From contig JAEXCG010000119.1 of NCBI GenBank assembly GCA_023402355.1, positions 1 through 21,453 on the forward strand: a DNA stretch of 21,453 nucleotides. The letters run 5' to 3'. Positions 4,967 through 12,401 of this stretch are shown piece after piece; the first letter of the stretch is position 1; each line of letters begins with the position of its first letter. The translations under genes were made by a program, and so were the position numbers. Origin of the DNA: Bacillota bacterium (GTDB lineage Bacteria > Bacillota > Clostridia > Christensenellales > Aristaeellaceae). A model generated the notes under the pieces. It was not told where the DNA came from, ran no database searches, and was given only the letters and a program-made list of their open reading frames with translations.

Positions 4967-7135
4967 ATGCGCAGAGAGTCCCATACCCGGCGGCGTTTGC
5001 CACAGAAGCGGCCGCAGACAAGGAAACAAAAGCAGAAGAAAATCGCCATCCCCATGCCGCGCATGCGGGACGAGGCGCTCGAAGCGCGGGTCGCCGAGGC
5101 GATGCGGGGCTTCGCCGTGCCGGTACATCCCGCCGACGTGGCGGCGAGGACGGGCATTGCCGAGGGGATCGCGCAGCAGATGCTGCTCGCGCTTGCGCAC
5201 GAGGGGCAGGTCGCCTTCACGAAGCAGGGGTTGTTCGCCACGCCCCGAGCGATGGGGTACAGGGTCTGCCGCGTGCAGAAGATTCAGCGAGGGGGCGCTT
5301 ACCTGATCGCGGACGGCGGGGAGGAATGGCGCGTTGGCGAGGAAGCGCTCGGCGGCGCCATGCACGGCGATACCGTATGGGTCCTGCCTGGGCGCATGGG
5401 GGAGGTCTCGGTCATCCGGATCGTAAACCATGCGAACGAGACGATCGTCGGCACAGTGAGAAGACAGGGTAGAAAGGCCTATCTGGAGCCCAAGGATCGG
5501 CGGCTGCCGGAACAGGTGCCGCTGACGGGCCCGGCGGACGAGGTCATGGAAGGCGAGCTGGTCGCCGCGCGCGTCGTCCGTTGGGCGGACGAGGGCGGGC
5601 TGCAGGCGGAAATCGCGGAGCGCCTCGGCCGATCCGGGGACGTACACAGCGAGATGAGCGCGATATTGCACGCGTTCGGCCTCAAGCCGGGGTTCCCGGA
5701 AGAGGTGCTGCGCGAGGCGGAAGCCGCGGCGGCGCGGGACATCGCCTCGGAAATCCCGAATCGCCTCGACCTGCGCGGCGAGCGCATTTTCACGATCGAC
5801 GGCGCGGACGCGAAGGACTTCGACGACGCGGTCTCGATCGAGCGGCTAGGGGACGGCTGGCGGCTGGGCGTACACATCGCGGACGTGAGCTTTTACGTGC
5901 GTCCGAGCACGGCGCTGGAGCGCGAAGCCTACGCGCGGGGTACCAGCGTGTATCTGCCGGGTCTCGTGCTGCCGATGCTGCCGGAGGCGCTTTCCAACGG
6001 AAGCTGTTCCCTGAACCCGGACGTCGACCGGCTGACGATGTCCGCGATTCTCGATATCGACGAAAAGGGCGAGGTCACGCGCTATCGCCTGCAGCGCAGC
6101 ATCATCCGCTCCTGCGCGCGGCTCGTGTACGAGGACGTCAACCGCCTTTTGGACGCCGGCGAGGCGGCAAGCGAACGCTACGCCATGCTGGAGGACGACC
6201 TGCGTGAGATGGCGCGGCTGTCCGCGGTGATCAGGGGCCGCCGCAAGGCGCGGGGCAGCGTCGATTTTGAGCTGGAGGAGGCGCAGATCGACATCGGCGA
6301 GGATGGCGAGCCCGCGGACATCCGCGCGCGGGAGCGCGGCGTTTCGCACAAGATGATCGAGGACTTCATGCTCACGGCGAACGAAACCGTCGCCCGACAC
6401 GCCAAGGCGCGCCAGCTTCCCTTCCTGTACCGCGTGCACGAGGCGCCGGACCCGGAAAAGCTGGAATCCTTCTCGCTGTTTCTGGGCGGGCTTGGCCTTC
6501 GTCTGCCGGGCGAGCCGGAGGCCGTGACGCCCATGATGCTGCAAAAGCTGCTGATTTCCACGGAGGACAGGCCGGAATACCCGGTGATCGCGCGGCTGCT
6601 GCTGCGCAGCATGCAAAAGGCGGTGTACGATCCGCGGCCGCTGGGCCACTTCGGGCTCGCGGCGAAGGATTACTGCCACTTTACGTCGCCCATCCGCCGC
6701 TATCCCGACCTGTTCATCCATCGGGTGCTGGCGCTTACGTTTTCGCAGGGCGACGAGGCGGCCGGAAAGATGCAGCAGGCGGCGGAGGGCGCGGCGGCGC
6801 AGTCCTCCGAGCGCGAGAAAAACGCCATGGAAGCGGAGCGCGAGGCGGACCGCATGATGATGGCGCGCTACATGTCCGGCCATCTAGGCGAAACGTACGA
6901 CGCGGTCATCACCGGCGTGGTGGAATGGGGTTTCTTCGCGACGCTTCCCAATACGGTGGAGGGACTCGTTCACGTGCGCACGCTGAACGATTACTTTTCC
7001 TTCAGCGAGCGCAGCCAGTGCCTGATCGGCGAGCGCACGGGCGTGCGCTACAGGATAGGGCAGAAGGTGCGCGTGCGGGTTGAAAGCGTGGACACCCAGA
7101 TGTATCAGATCAACTTTGCGCTGGAGGACGAGTAA
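4967..7135 (+). CDS. rnr: Ribonuclease R (3'-5' exoribonuclease)
   Basis: This is a 722-residue RNB-family exonuclease that degrades structured RNA. Cold-shock/OB-type regions occupy about residues 80-200. The RNB catalytic block begins at IDGADAKDFDDAV, with metal-binding D278, D284, D286 and D287. ADVSFYVRPSTALEREA and the SNGSCSLNPDVDRLTMS block follow, then HFTSPIRRYPDLFIHR. An S1 domain spans about residues 640-720 (ITGVVEWGFFATLPN). The ATG at 4967 has AAGGAGG (4951-4957) nine bases upstream. Many RNase R proteins end in a basic low-complexity tail. This one stops right after the S1 domain and instead has a very basic N-terminus (residues 1-26, rich in R, K and Q). smpB, the usual neighbour of rnr, is absent. 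Confidence 0.96.
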   Translation: MRRESHTRRRLPQKRPQTRKQKQKKIAIPMPRMRDEALEARVAEAMRGFAVPVHPADVAARTGIAEGIAQQMLLALAHEGQVAFTKQGLFATPRAMGYRVCRVQKIQRGGAYLIADGGEEWRVGEEALGGAMHGDTVWVLPGRMGEVSVIRIVNHANETIVGTVRRQGRKAYLEPKDRRLPEQVPLTGPADEVMEGELVAARVVRWADEGGLQAEIAERLGRSGDVHSEMSAILHAFGLKPGFPEEVLREAEAAAARDIASEIPNRLDLRGERIFTIDGADAKDFDDAVSIERLGDGWRLGVHIADVSFYVRPSTALEREAYARGTSVYLPGLVLPMLPEALSNGSCSLNPDVDRLTMSAILDIDEKGEVTRYRLQRSIIRSCARLVYEDVNRLLDAGEAASERYAMLEDDLREMARLSAVIRGRRKARGSVDFELEEAQIDIGEDGEPADIRARERGVSHKMIEDFMLTANETVARHAKARQLPFLYRVHEAPDPEKLESFSLFLGGLGLRLPGEPEAVTPMMLQKLLISTEDRPEYPVIARLLLRSMQKAVYDPRPLGHFGLAAKDYCHFTSPIRRYPDLFIHRVLALTFSQGDEAAGKMQQAAEGAAAQSSEREKNAMEAEREADRMMMARYMSGHLGETYDAVITGVVEWGFFATLPNTVEGLVHVRTLNDYFSFSERSQCLIGERTGVRYRIGQKVRVRVESVDTQMYQINFALEDE

Positions 7136-7352
7136 GCGGGCGCAGACCGCTGCAGCGTGTCGACAAAGCGGCAAAGGCCACTTTGTCGAGATTACGGGAA
7201 ATTTTTCGCTCCGCAAAACGCAGTTTTGCGGAGCGAAAAAGCCCCGCCCGCCCGGCAAAGCCGGGCGATACGATTACAGTCTTGCAGACGGATTTTGGTT
7301 TCTCTGCCTTCGATGGGTTTGTCATCAGTCTGAAGCGGGCGCAGCCCGCTGT
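7135..7352. repeat. Non-coding cluster of inverted repeats (REP-like)
   Basis: Between rnr and glmM there is no plausible gene but a row of dyads. AGCGGGC-GCA-GACCGCT (7135-7151) is near-identical to AGCGGGC-GCA-GCCCGCT (7334-7350). In between are CGACAAAG/CTTTGTCG (7161-7168, 7181-7188), an 18-bp perfect stem (7202-7240), CGCCCGGC/GCCGGGCG (7249-7267) and CAGAC/GTCTG (7285-7289, 7328-7332). The flanking copies of the same short palindrome suggest a dispersed intergenic element. Confidence 0.6.
7202..7240. terminator. Perfect 18-bp hairpin, likely rnr terminator
   Basis: The arms at 7202-7219 (TTTTTCGCTCCGCAAAAC) and 7223-7240 are exactly complementary around a 3-base loop. The A and T ends make it symmetric, so it has terminator form on both strands, although the A/T runs are part of the stem. 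Confidence 0.65.
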
Positions 7353-7384
7353 CGCCGACACGCGGTATCCTTCAATAACAAAAG

Positions 7385-7426
7385 ACCGTTGGGCATGCGG
7401 AAAGATCCGCAAACCCAACGGTTTTT
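7385..7426 (-). terminator. Terminator of glmM
   Basis: ACCGTTGGG (7385-7393) pairs with CCCAACGGT (7414-7422), and an inner hairpin TGCGGA/TCCGCA lies between them. On the minus strand the stem is followed by TCTTTTGTT, and on the plus strand by TTTTTAT, so it may act both ways. It begins about ten bases beyond the glmM stop. Confidence 0.82.
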
Positions 7427-7435
7427 ATATGGCTC

Positions 7436-8782
7436 TTATCCGAACTTCTTTTGAATCATCATCGCAAGCTCGTAGACGTCCTGGTCGATCTGCGCCTGAT
7501 CCGGCCCCTCGATCATCACGCGAACCAGCGGTTCCGTGCCCGAGGGACGAATCAGCACGCGGCCCTTGCCCGCGTACTTTTGCTCGAGCCGCGCGATGGC
7601 CGCCTGCACCTCCGCGTCTTCCTTGTACTCCTCCTTGCGGCTGTCCGGCACCTTCGCGCCGAGCTGCGACTGGGGAAGCACGTGCATTACCTTGGCGAGC
7701 TGCGACAGGGACTGCTTCGTCTCCGTCATGACGGTGAGCAGTTGGATGGCGGTGATGATGCCGTCGCCCGTGGTGTTGTGATCGAGGAAGATGACGTGGC
7801 CGGACTGCTCGCCGCCGAGGTTGTAGCCGTTTGAGAGCATCTCCTCGAGCACGTAGCGGTCGCCTACGCGGGTCTTGACGAGCTCGATCTTGTTCTCCTT
7901 CATCGCGATGTCGAGGCCCATGTTGCTCATGATCGTGCCCACGAGCGTGTTCTTGGCGAGGCGGCCCTTCTTCTTGAGGTGCAGCGCGCAGATTGCCATG
8001 ATCTTGTCGCCGTCCACGATCTGCCCGCGGTCGTCCACCGCGATCAGGCGGTCCGCGTCGCCGTCGAAGGCCAGGCCCACGTCCGCGCCCAGCTCGCTGA
8101 CGAGCTCCTGCAGGCGCTTGGGGTGCGTGGAGCCGCAGTATTCGTTGATGTTCGTGCCGTCCGGCTCGTGATAGTAGGCGTTGACCTGCGCGCCCAGCTC
8201 GCGCAGCGCGCGGGGCGCGACGGAGGAGGAAGCGCCGTGCGCGCAGTCGAGCACGACGTTGAGCCCGTCAAAGCGAACGTTTGTCGTGCCCTTGAGGAAC
8301 TCGATGTACTGGCGCTGCGCGTTGACCTGCTTGATGGGGCGGCCGACGGAGACGCCGGTGGGGAGCTCGGGCAGGGGAGTCTGCCCCTGTATGATTTCCT
8401 CGATGCGGTCCTCGATGGCGTCCGGCAGCTTGCAGCCGCTGCGGTCGAAGAACTTGATGCCGTTGTACTCGACCGTGTTGTGCGAGGCGGAGATGACGAC
8501 GCCCGCGTCGGCCTCGTAAAAGCGGGTCAGGTAGGCGATGCCGGGCGTGGGCAGCACGCCGAGCAGCACCGCGCGGCCGCCGACCGAGCAGATGCCCGCG
8601 ACGAGCGCGGATTCGAGCATTTCGCCGGAAATACGGGTATCGCGTCCGACCAGAATCGTGGGACGGCGTACGTTGGATGCGAGCACGGCAGCGCCTGCCT
8701 GACCCAATTTAAAGGCCAGTTCACAGGTCAGCTCCGAGTTGGCCACACCGCGCACACCGTCTGTTCCGAATAGTCTTGCCAT
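7436..8782 (-). CDS. glmM: Phosphoglucosamine mutase
   Basis: This is a 448-residue enzyme interconverting glucosamine 6-phosphate and glucosamine 1-phosphate on the way to UDP-GlcNAc and peptidoglycan. It opens with the family signature MARLFGTDGVRGVAN. The phosphorylated active serine is S100 in ISASHN, the magnesium loop is DGDAD (D240, D242, D244), and the C-terminal phosphate-binding loop is RPSGTEPLVRVM. Length and motif order are normal. The ATG at 8782 has GGAGGAT about six bases upstream. It is transcribed from its own promoter (8881-8853) and ends at the terminator at 7385-7426. Confidence 0.97.
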   Translation of the reverse strand: MARLFGTDGVRGVANSELTCELAFKLGQAGAAVLASNVRRPTILVGRDTRISGEMLESALVAGICSVGGRAVLLGVLPTPGIAYLTRFYEADAGVVISASHNTVEYNGIKFFDRSGCKLPDAIEDRIEEIIQGQTPLPELPTGVSVGRPIKQVNAQRQYIEFLKGTTNVRFDGLNVVLDCAHGASSSVAPRALRELGAQVNAYYHEPDGTNINEYCGSTHPKRLQELVSELGADVGLAFDGDADRLIAVDDRGQIVDGDKIMAICALHLKKKGRLAKNTLVGTIMSNMGLDIAMKENKIELVKTRVGDRYVLEEMLSNGYNLGGEQSGHVIFLDHNTTGDGIITAIQLLTVMTETKQSLSQLAKVMHVLPQSQLGAKVPDSRKEEYKEDAEVQAAIARLEQKYAGKGRVLIRPSGTEPLVRVMIEGPDQAQIDQDVYELAMMIQKKFG

Positions 8783-8817
8783 GATGTATCCTCCGGTTTT
8801 CTAAAGATTTTGCACGC

Positions 8818-8852
8818 AAAAGCATGCGGGCATGATCATCATGCCCGCATGC
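8818..8852 (-). terminator. Terminator of the sugar isomerase gene, overlapping the glmM transcription start
   Basis: GCATGCGGGCATG (8822-8834) and CATGCCCGCATGC (8840-8852) form a perfect 13-bp stem with a 5-base loop. On the minus strand the stem is followed by TTTT (8821-8818). It lies about 30 bases after the isomerase stop. Confidence 0.78.
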
Positions 8853-8881
8853 ATTATAGCGCATTCCGATAAGGATTGCAA
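8853..8881 (-). promoter_or_regulatory. Promoter of glmM
   Basis: On the minus strand TTGCAA (8881-8876), 17 bases and a perfect TATAAT (8858-8853). The -35 box begins right after the isomerase stop codon (8885-8883). The predicted start near 8846 lies inside the upstream gene's terminator arm, so glmM RNA would not carry the full hairpin. Confidence 0.8.
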
Positions 8882-8882
8882 T

Positions 8883-9851
8883 TCAGGCCCACCACATGTC
8901 GGCCCGGTCCTCGAAGACCATGACTTCCTTGAGGAAGGAGATGGCCTTTTGCAGGCCCTCGTTGACGCTCATCAGGGCGTCCTCGTGCTCGATGGAGATC
9001 GGGCCGTCGTAGCCGACCTTCACCAGCATGGAGACGATGTCCTTCCAAAGCTGATAGTCGTGGCCGTAGCCGACCGAGCGGAAGACCCAGGAGCGGTGCA
9101 GCGTGTCGCCGTAGTGCTTGTTGTCCAGCACGCCGTTGACGGCCGTGTTGGCCGCGTCGATCTTCGTGTCCTTCGCGTGGAAGTGATAGATCGCGCCCGC
9201 CTCGCCGAGCTTGCGGATGGCCTCCACCGGGTCGCAGCCCTGCCAGAACAGGTGGCTGGGGTCGAAGTTCGCGCCCATGATCGGGCCGACGGCCTCGCGC
9301 AGCTTGAGCATCGTCTCCGCGTTGTACACGCAAAAGCCCGGGTGCATTTCCAGCGCGATGCGCTCCACGCCGTGCTCCATGGCGAACGCCGACGCTTTCT
9401 TCCAGTACGCCGTCAGCACTTCCCACTGATAGACGAGCGCGTCCGAGAAGTCGGTCGGCCAGGGGCAGGTGATCCAGTTGGGCGTCTTATCCTCCGGGCA
9501 GCCGCCGGGGCAGCCGGAGAAGGTGACGATCGTCTTTACGCCGAGTTTTTCGGCGAGCAGGCAGGCGTTCACAAAGTCCTGATGGTCGCGCGCGGCGATT
9601 TCGGGATTCGGATGTACGCCGTTGCCGTGGCAGCTGAGCGCCGCGATCTCAAGGCCGTGCTTCTTGATGGTGTCCGCAAATTCGCTTAGCTTCGCGTCGT
9701 CCTTCAGCAGCACGTCCGGGTCGCAATGCCCCTTTCCGGGCGAACCGCCGCAGCCGATTTCGAGCGCCTGCACGCCGGAATCCGCCAGATACTTGCAGGC
9801 CGCGTCCAGGCTCATGCCGTAGAGCGGCACCGTGAGAACACAAAGTTTCAT
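8883..9851 (-). CDS. Sugar phosphate isomerase/epimerase, xylose isomerase-like TIM barrel
   Basis: The product is a 322-residue cytoplasmic protein of the AP-endonuclease-2/xylose isomerase-like barrel family. The probable divalent metal ligands stand at the expected strand ends: E168 (ALEMHPG), D197 and H200 (NFDPSHL), H225 (YHFHAKD) and E288 (SIEHED). Members isomerise or epimerise ketoses, inositols or related sugars, or act in oxidised-sugar breakdown; the substrate cannot be read from sequence. A GCPGGCPED segment (113-121) is a recognisable subgroup trait. Start 9851 has AAGGAGG (9866-9860) at good distance; a longer frame to 9899 has no ribosome site. It has its own promoter and terminator, so it is a single-gene unit between glmM and the MarR gene. 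Confidence 0.88.
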   Translation of the reverse strand: MKLCVLTVPLYGMSLDAACKYLADSGVQALEIGCGGSPGKGHCDPDVLLKDDAKLSEFADTIKKHGLEIAALSCHGNGVHPNPEIAARDHQDFVNACLLAEKLGVKTIVTFSGCPGGCPEDKTPNWITCPWPTDFSDALVYQWEVLTAYWKKASAFAMEHGVERIALEMHPGFCVYNAETMLKLREAVGPIMGANFDPSHLFWQGCDPVEAIRKLGEAGAIYHFHAKDTKIDAANTAVNGVLDNKHYGDTLHRSWVFRSVGYGHDYQLWKDIVSMLVKVGYDGPISIEHEDALMSVNEGLQKAISFLKEVMVFEDRADMWWA

Positions 9852-9907
9852 ACAAAAAACCTCCTTCGATTTTAGATGCGCAAACGATTGTCCGATCACT
9901 GAATCCT

Positions 9908-9936
9908 ATTATAGCGCAGGCATTGATAAAATGCAA
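9908..9936 (-). promoter_or_regulatory. Promoter of the sugar isomerase gene
   Basis: On the minus strand TTGCAT (9936-9931), 17 bases, then TATAAT (9913-9908). The -35 box starts three bases beyond the T run of the preceding MarR terminator. Confidence 0.8.
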
Positions 9937-9939
9937 AAG

Positions 9940-9968
9940 AAAAAACGCGCGCTTGTCATGAAGCGCAC
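9940..9968 (-). terminator. Terminator of the MarR gene
   Basis: On the minus strand GTGCGCTT (9968-9961) pairs with AAGCGCGC (9954-9947), including one G-T pair, around a 6-base loop, and the stem is followed by GTTTTTT. Confidence 0.75.
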
Positions 9969-10005
9969 GTGTACATGAATAGAATATGGATGGAGACACC
10001 GCCCG

Positions 10006-10464
10006 TCAGATTTCGGAGAGGATGCGCGTGATGGATTCGAGCGCGTCGGAGAGCTCTTTAAACTCGGAGACGGAGAGGTTTTCGACCTGCTGCTGCACCT
10101 GGCCTGCGATGGTCTTGCGGATGGCGGCAAGCTTTTCGGAGCCGGCGGGCAGGATGACGATGTTCACCACGCGCCGGTCGTTCTGGTCGCGCTGACGGTC
10201 GACGAGCCCCGCCTCCAGCAGACGGTCCACCAGCGGCGTGATGTTCGGCTTGGCGATGCCCAGACGGCGCGAAATTTCGGAGACGGACATGGTACCCGAA
10301 TCCTGCAGCATGGCGAGCACCTGCACGTGGGAGAGGGGAATGCCGTGCTCCGCCTGAACGAGGTCCATGTGGAGAAGGCGTTTTTTGAGCAGCGGAAGCG
10401 CGTGGAACATATTCTGCGCGACTTTATCGATCATCTGCGGGTCAATGACGCGTTTTTTCGGCAT
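10006..10464 (-). CDS. MarR family transcriptional regulator
   Basis: The product is a 152-residue winged-helix repressor type. The helix-turn-helix lies at about residues 58-83 (TMSVSEISRRLGIAKPNITPLVDRL) and the wing with the family DxR pattern at DQNDRRVVNI (93-102). Long helices at both ends would form the dimer interface. The ATG at 10464 is preferred over 10491 because AGGAGA lies eight bases upstream of it. MarR proteins usually bind a palindrome in their own promoter and lose binding with a ligand or oxidant. Here a perfect 12-base palindrome (10551-10562) sits exactly between the -35 and -10 of its own promoter, which suggests autorepression. Its other targets, perhaps the neighbouring isomerase or the divergent Zor-like operon, are unknown. 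Confidence 0.92.
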   Translation of the reverse strand: MPKKRVIDPQMIDKVAQNMFHALPLLKKRLLHMDLVQAEHGIPLSHVQVLAMLQDSGTMSVSEISRRLGIAKPNITPLVDRLLEAGLVDRQRDQNDRRVVNIVILPAGSEKLAAIRKTIAGQVQQQVENLSVSEFKELSDALESITRILSEI

Positions 10465-10539
10465 GGGTCGAATCTCCTGCTTTCTTCTCATTCAAAATGA
10501 TACGTTTTATAATGTTTATCCCGGACGTAAACGTGTATG

Positions 10540-10568
10540 ATTGTATACGATTTTCGCGAAAACTGCAA
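10540..10568 (-). promoter_or_regulatory. Promoter of the MarR gene
   Basis: On the minus strand TTGCAG (10568-10563), exactly 17 bases, then TACAAT (10545-10540). Transcription would start near 10533, about 70 bases before the ATG. Confidence 0.65.
10551..10562. promoter_or_regulatory. Candidate MarR operator within the promoter spacer
   Basis: TTTTCGCGAAAA is a perfect 12-base palindrome that fills the MarR promoter spacer right after the -35 box. A second, imperfect dyad (CGTGTATGATTGTATACG, 10532-10549, 12 of 18 positions symmetric) covers the -10 box and start site. Position argues for autorepression; binding is unproven. Confidence 0.5.
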
Positions 10569-10711
10569 GGCCTTTTGGAGCCGAAGAAGGCGAAATAAAG
10601 ATTTTTAGGAAAAGTGCGGACAAAACGGGAAGACGGTTTGGGTAGAATTCGTTCTTATACAAAATAGGGTTTTGAGGGCCCAAGGGACGGCGACGGGCTT
10701 CGTTTCCGGCA

Positions 10712-10740
10712 TTTACAGGCGGCCCAAAATCGGTTACAAT
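10712..10740 (+). promoter_or_regulatory. Promoter of the ZorAB-like operon
   Basis: TTTACA (10712-10717), 17 bases, then TACAAT (10735-10740). Transcription would start near 10747, a short leader before the first gene. Confidence 0.7.
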
Positions 10741-10771
10741 AAATAAACACGCAAGTTTAAGGAAACGGCAG

Positions 10772-12400
10772 GTGTATGACATGACTGGTGAAATCATGCG
10801 GCGTTTGTTGAGCGGATCGGCCGCATTTTTGATCTACGCGGCGATCCTCGTGATCTTCATCGTTTCCGCGATCAAGTGCTTTGTGCCCATCGCGAGAAAC
10901 GCGGCCGCCCTGCGCAAGGCGGCGCGCCGCTTGATCGACGAGGGCAAGCGCGGCGTCGCCGTCCCTTCGTGGAACGACCTGGACTTTCTGGGCAGGGGGC
11001 TTCAGGACGAGTGGGCGCGCTTTCTGCAAAACGCCCAGGCGCGCGACGCGCACGGCGGCTCCTGCGACGTGGAGGACTACATCAACGTGGACTCGGCCGT
11101 GTACGACGCGGGAAACCCGCAGCTGAGCGAGATGATCCCCGGCGTCATGGTGTCGCTGGGCATTCTGGGCACCTTTCTGGGCCTGGTGACGGGCCTGTCC
11201 GGCCTCACCTTGACGGACGACACGACCCGCATGCTCTCCGCTATCGAGCAGCTCATCGGCGGCATGAGCACCGCGTTTTTAACCTCGATCTTCGGCGTGA
11301 TCGCCTCGCTCATCTTCAACTTCCTGAATCGCTATAACCTGGGCAGGGCGCAGCGGGCGCTTTCGCACTTCCTCGACGCGTTTCAGCAGTACGGCATGCC
11401 CAAGCCCGTGGACGACCGCACGCAGCTCATCGCCATGCAGCAGGAGCAGACCGCTTACCTGCGCGCGGCGGTCGAGGAAGTATCCGCCCGCATGATCACG
11501 CAGATGGAGCAGAGCATCCTGCGCGCGCTCCTACCGGTGCAGCGCTCGATGGACAACTTCATCGTCGCCGCCACGCGCGAGCAGGTGGAAGGCATCGACC
11601 GCGTCGCGACGCGCTTTGTGGAGCGCATGGACGAGGCCATGGCCGGACGGCTGCACCAGCTTTCGGACAAGCTGGACGAGATGGCGGGCGTCAACCAGGC
11701 GACGCAGACGGACATGAAGAACGCCGCGGAAGCGATCGCCACCATGACGCAGGACGTCATCAACATGCACGAGCTTTCGCAGACCGTGCTCGAGCAGTTC
11801 CAAACCTACGTTTCGGATATGTCGCAGGACAAGCAGAGCGTGCAGCAGAGCGCGGCGCGCTGCGCGCGCATGGTGGAGGATGCCGAGGCGTCGCTGGGCA
11901 AGGTCATGGAAACCCTCAGCCAGACGGCGGCGCAGCAGGCGCGCTACCTCGCCAAGCTGCAGGAATATCAGGCGGCGGTGCTGCAAAATCAGCAGCAATA
12001 CACCGCGTGGACGGACAAGTTCCTCGCCAGCGCGCAGACGCAGAGCCTGACGACGGCCAAGGAGCTGGAGCGCGTGAGCGCCTCCATCAAGGACAGCGCG
12101 GCGCTGCTCAACAGCGCCTATCTCTCCTTCTGCGAGCAGCTCGAGGAGGGGCTCAGCAAGGGGCTTGCGCTGCTGGACGAGAACGTGACCACGACGACCA
12201 AGCAGTTGGGCGCGACGCTGGCGGGCATCCGCCAGACGACGGATTCGCTGCCGAACCTGCTTTCGAGCAGCGCGCGCAAGTACGGCGCGCAGGTGGAACA
12301 GTTCGTGTCGGCCCTGCAGCAGCTGCAGCGCGCGATGGAGCGCACGGCGCAGGCTGCGGAGGACGCCTCCCGCGAGCAGACGAAGAGGGAGGTAAGCTGA
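10772..12400 (+). CDS. ZorA-like MotA/TolQ/ExbB-family channel protein with long helical tail
   Basis: This is a 542-residue membrane protein. Helices lie at about 14-38, 121-146 and 163-187. The MotA/ExbB signature is clear in GILGTFLGLVTGL (130-142) and GGMSTAFLTSIFGVIASL (163-180), which line the ion channel of proton-driven motors. From about residue 190 the remaining 350 residues are charged, Gln/Ala-rich helix with no domain I know, matching the long cytoplasmic tail of ZorA, which in Zorya phage defence carries the signal from envelope to effector. Flagellar MotA lacks such a tail and no flagellar gene is nearby. The GTG at 10772 is six bases after AAGGAAA; the ATG at 10781 is the alternative. 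It ends one base before the ZorB-like gene. Recognisable Zorya effectors (ZorC, D, E) are missing, so the role is inferred. Confidence 0.8.
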   Translation: MYDMTGEIMRRLLSGSAAFLIYAAILVIFIVSAIKCFVPIARNAAALRKAARRLIDEGKRGVAVPSWNDLDFLGRGLQDEWARFLQNAQARDAHGGSCDVEDYINVDSAVYDAGNPQLSEMIPGVMVSLGILGTFLGLVTGLSGLTLTDDTTRMLSAIEQLIGGMSTAFLTSIFGVIASLIFNFLNRYNLGRAQRALSHFLDAFQQYGMPKPVDDRTQLIAMQQEQTAYLRAAVEEVSARMITQMEQSILRALLPVQRSMDNFIVAATREQVEGIDRVATRFVERMDEAMAGRLHQLSDKLDEMAGVNQATQTDMKNAAEAIATMTQDVINMHELSQTVLEQFQTYVSDMSQDKQSVQQSAARCARMVEDAEASLGKVMETLSQTAAQQARYLAKLQEYQAAVLQNQQQYTAWTDKFLASAQTQSLTTAKELERVSASIKDSAALLNSAYLSFCEQLEEGLSKGLALLDENVTTTTKQLGATLAGIRQTTDSLPNLLSSSARKYGAQVEQFVSALQQLQRAMERTAQAAEDASREQTKREVS

Positions 12401-12401
12401 C

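Larger units (their letters stand above)
10465..10771. other. A/T-richer divergent regulatory region
   Basis: The 307 bases between the MarR gene and the ZorA-like gene hold no credible gene. They hold a MarR promoter with operator-like dyads (10532-10568) and the Zor-like operon promoter (10712-10740). The stretch 10590-10680 is A-rich with no feature I can name. Confidence 0.7.

Noticed and set aside
7136..7435. smpB or tmRNA expected after rnr
   Set aside because: I looked for SmpB-like coding sequence and a tRNA-like end and found only inverted repeats and terminators. No tRNA or rRNA gene was recognised anywhere in the window.
7080..7731. Plus-strand open frames through the rnr-glmM interval
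   Set aside because: They read through perfect hairpins and into antisense glmM; there is no ribosome site and no recognisable domain.
10516..10797. 93-codon minus-strand frame upstream of the ZorA-like gene
   Set aside because: It overlaps two promoters and the operator-like dyads, and its product is without recognisable features.
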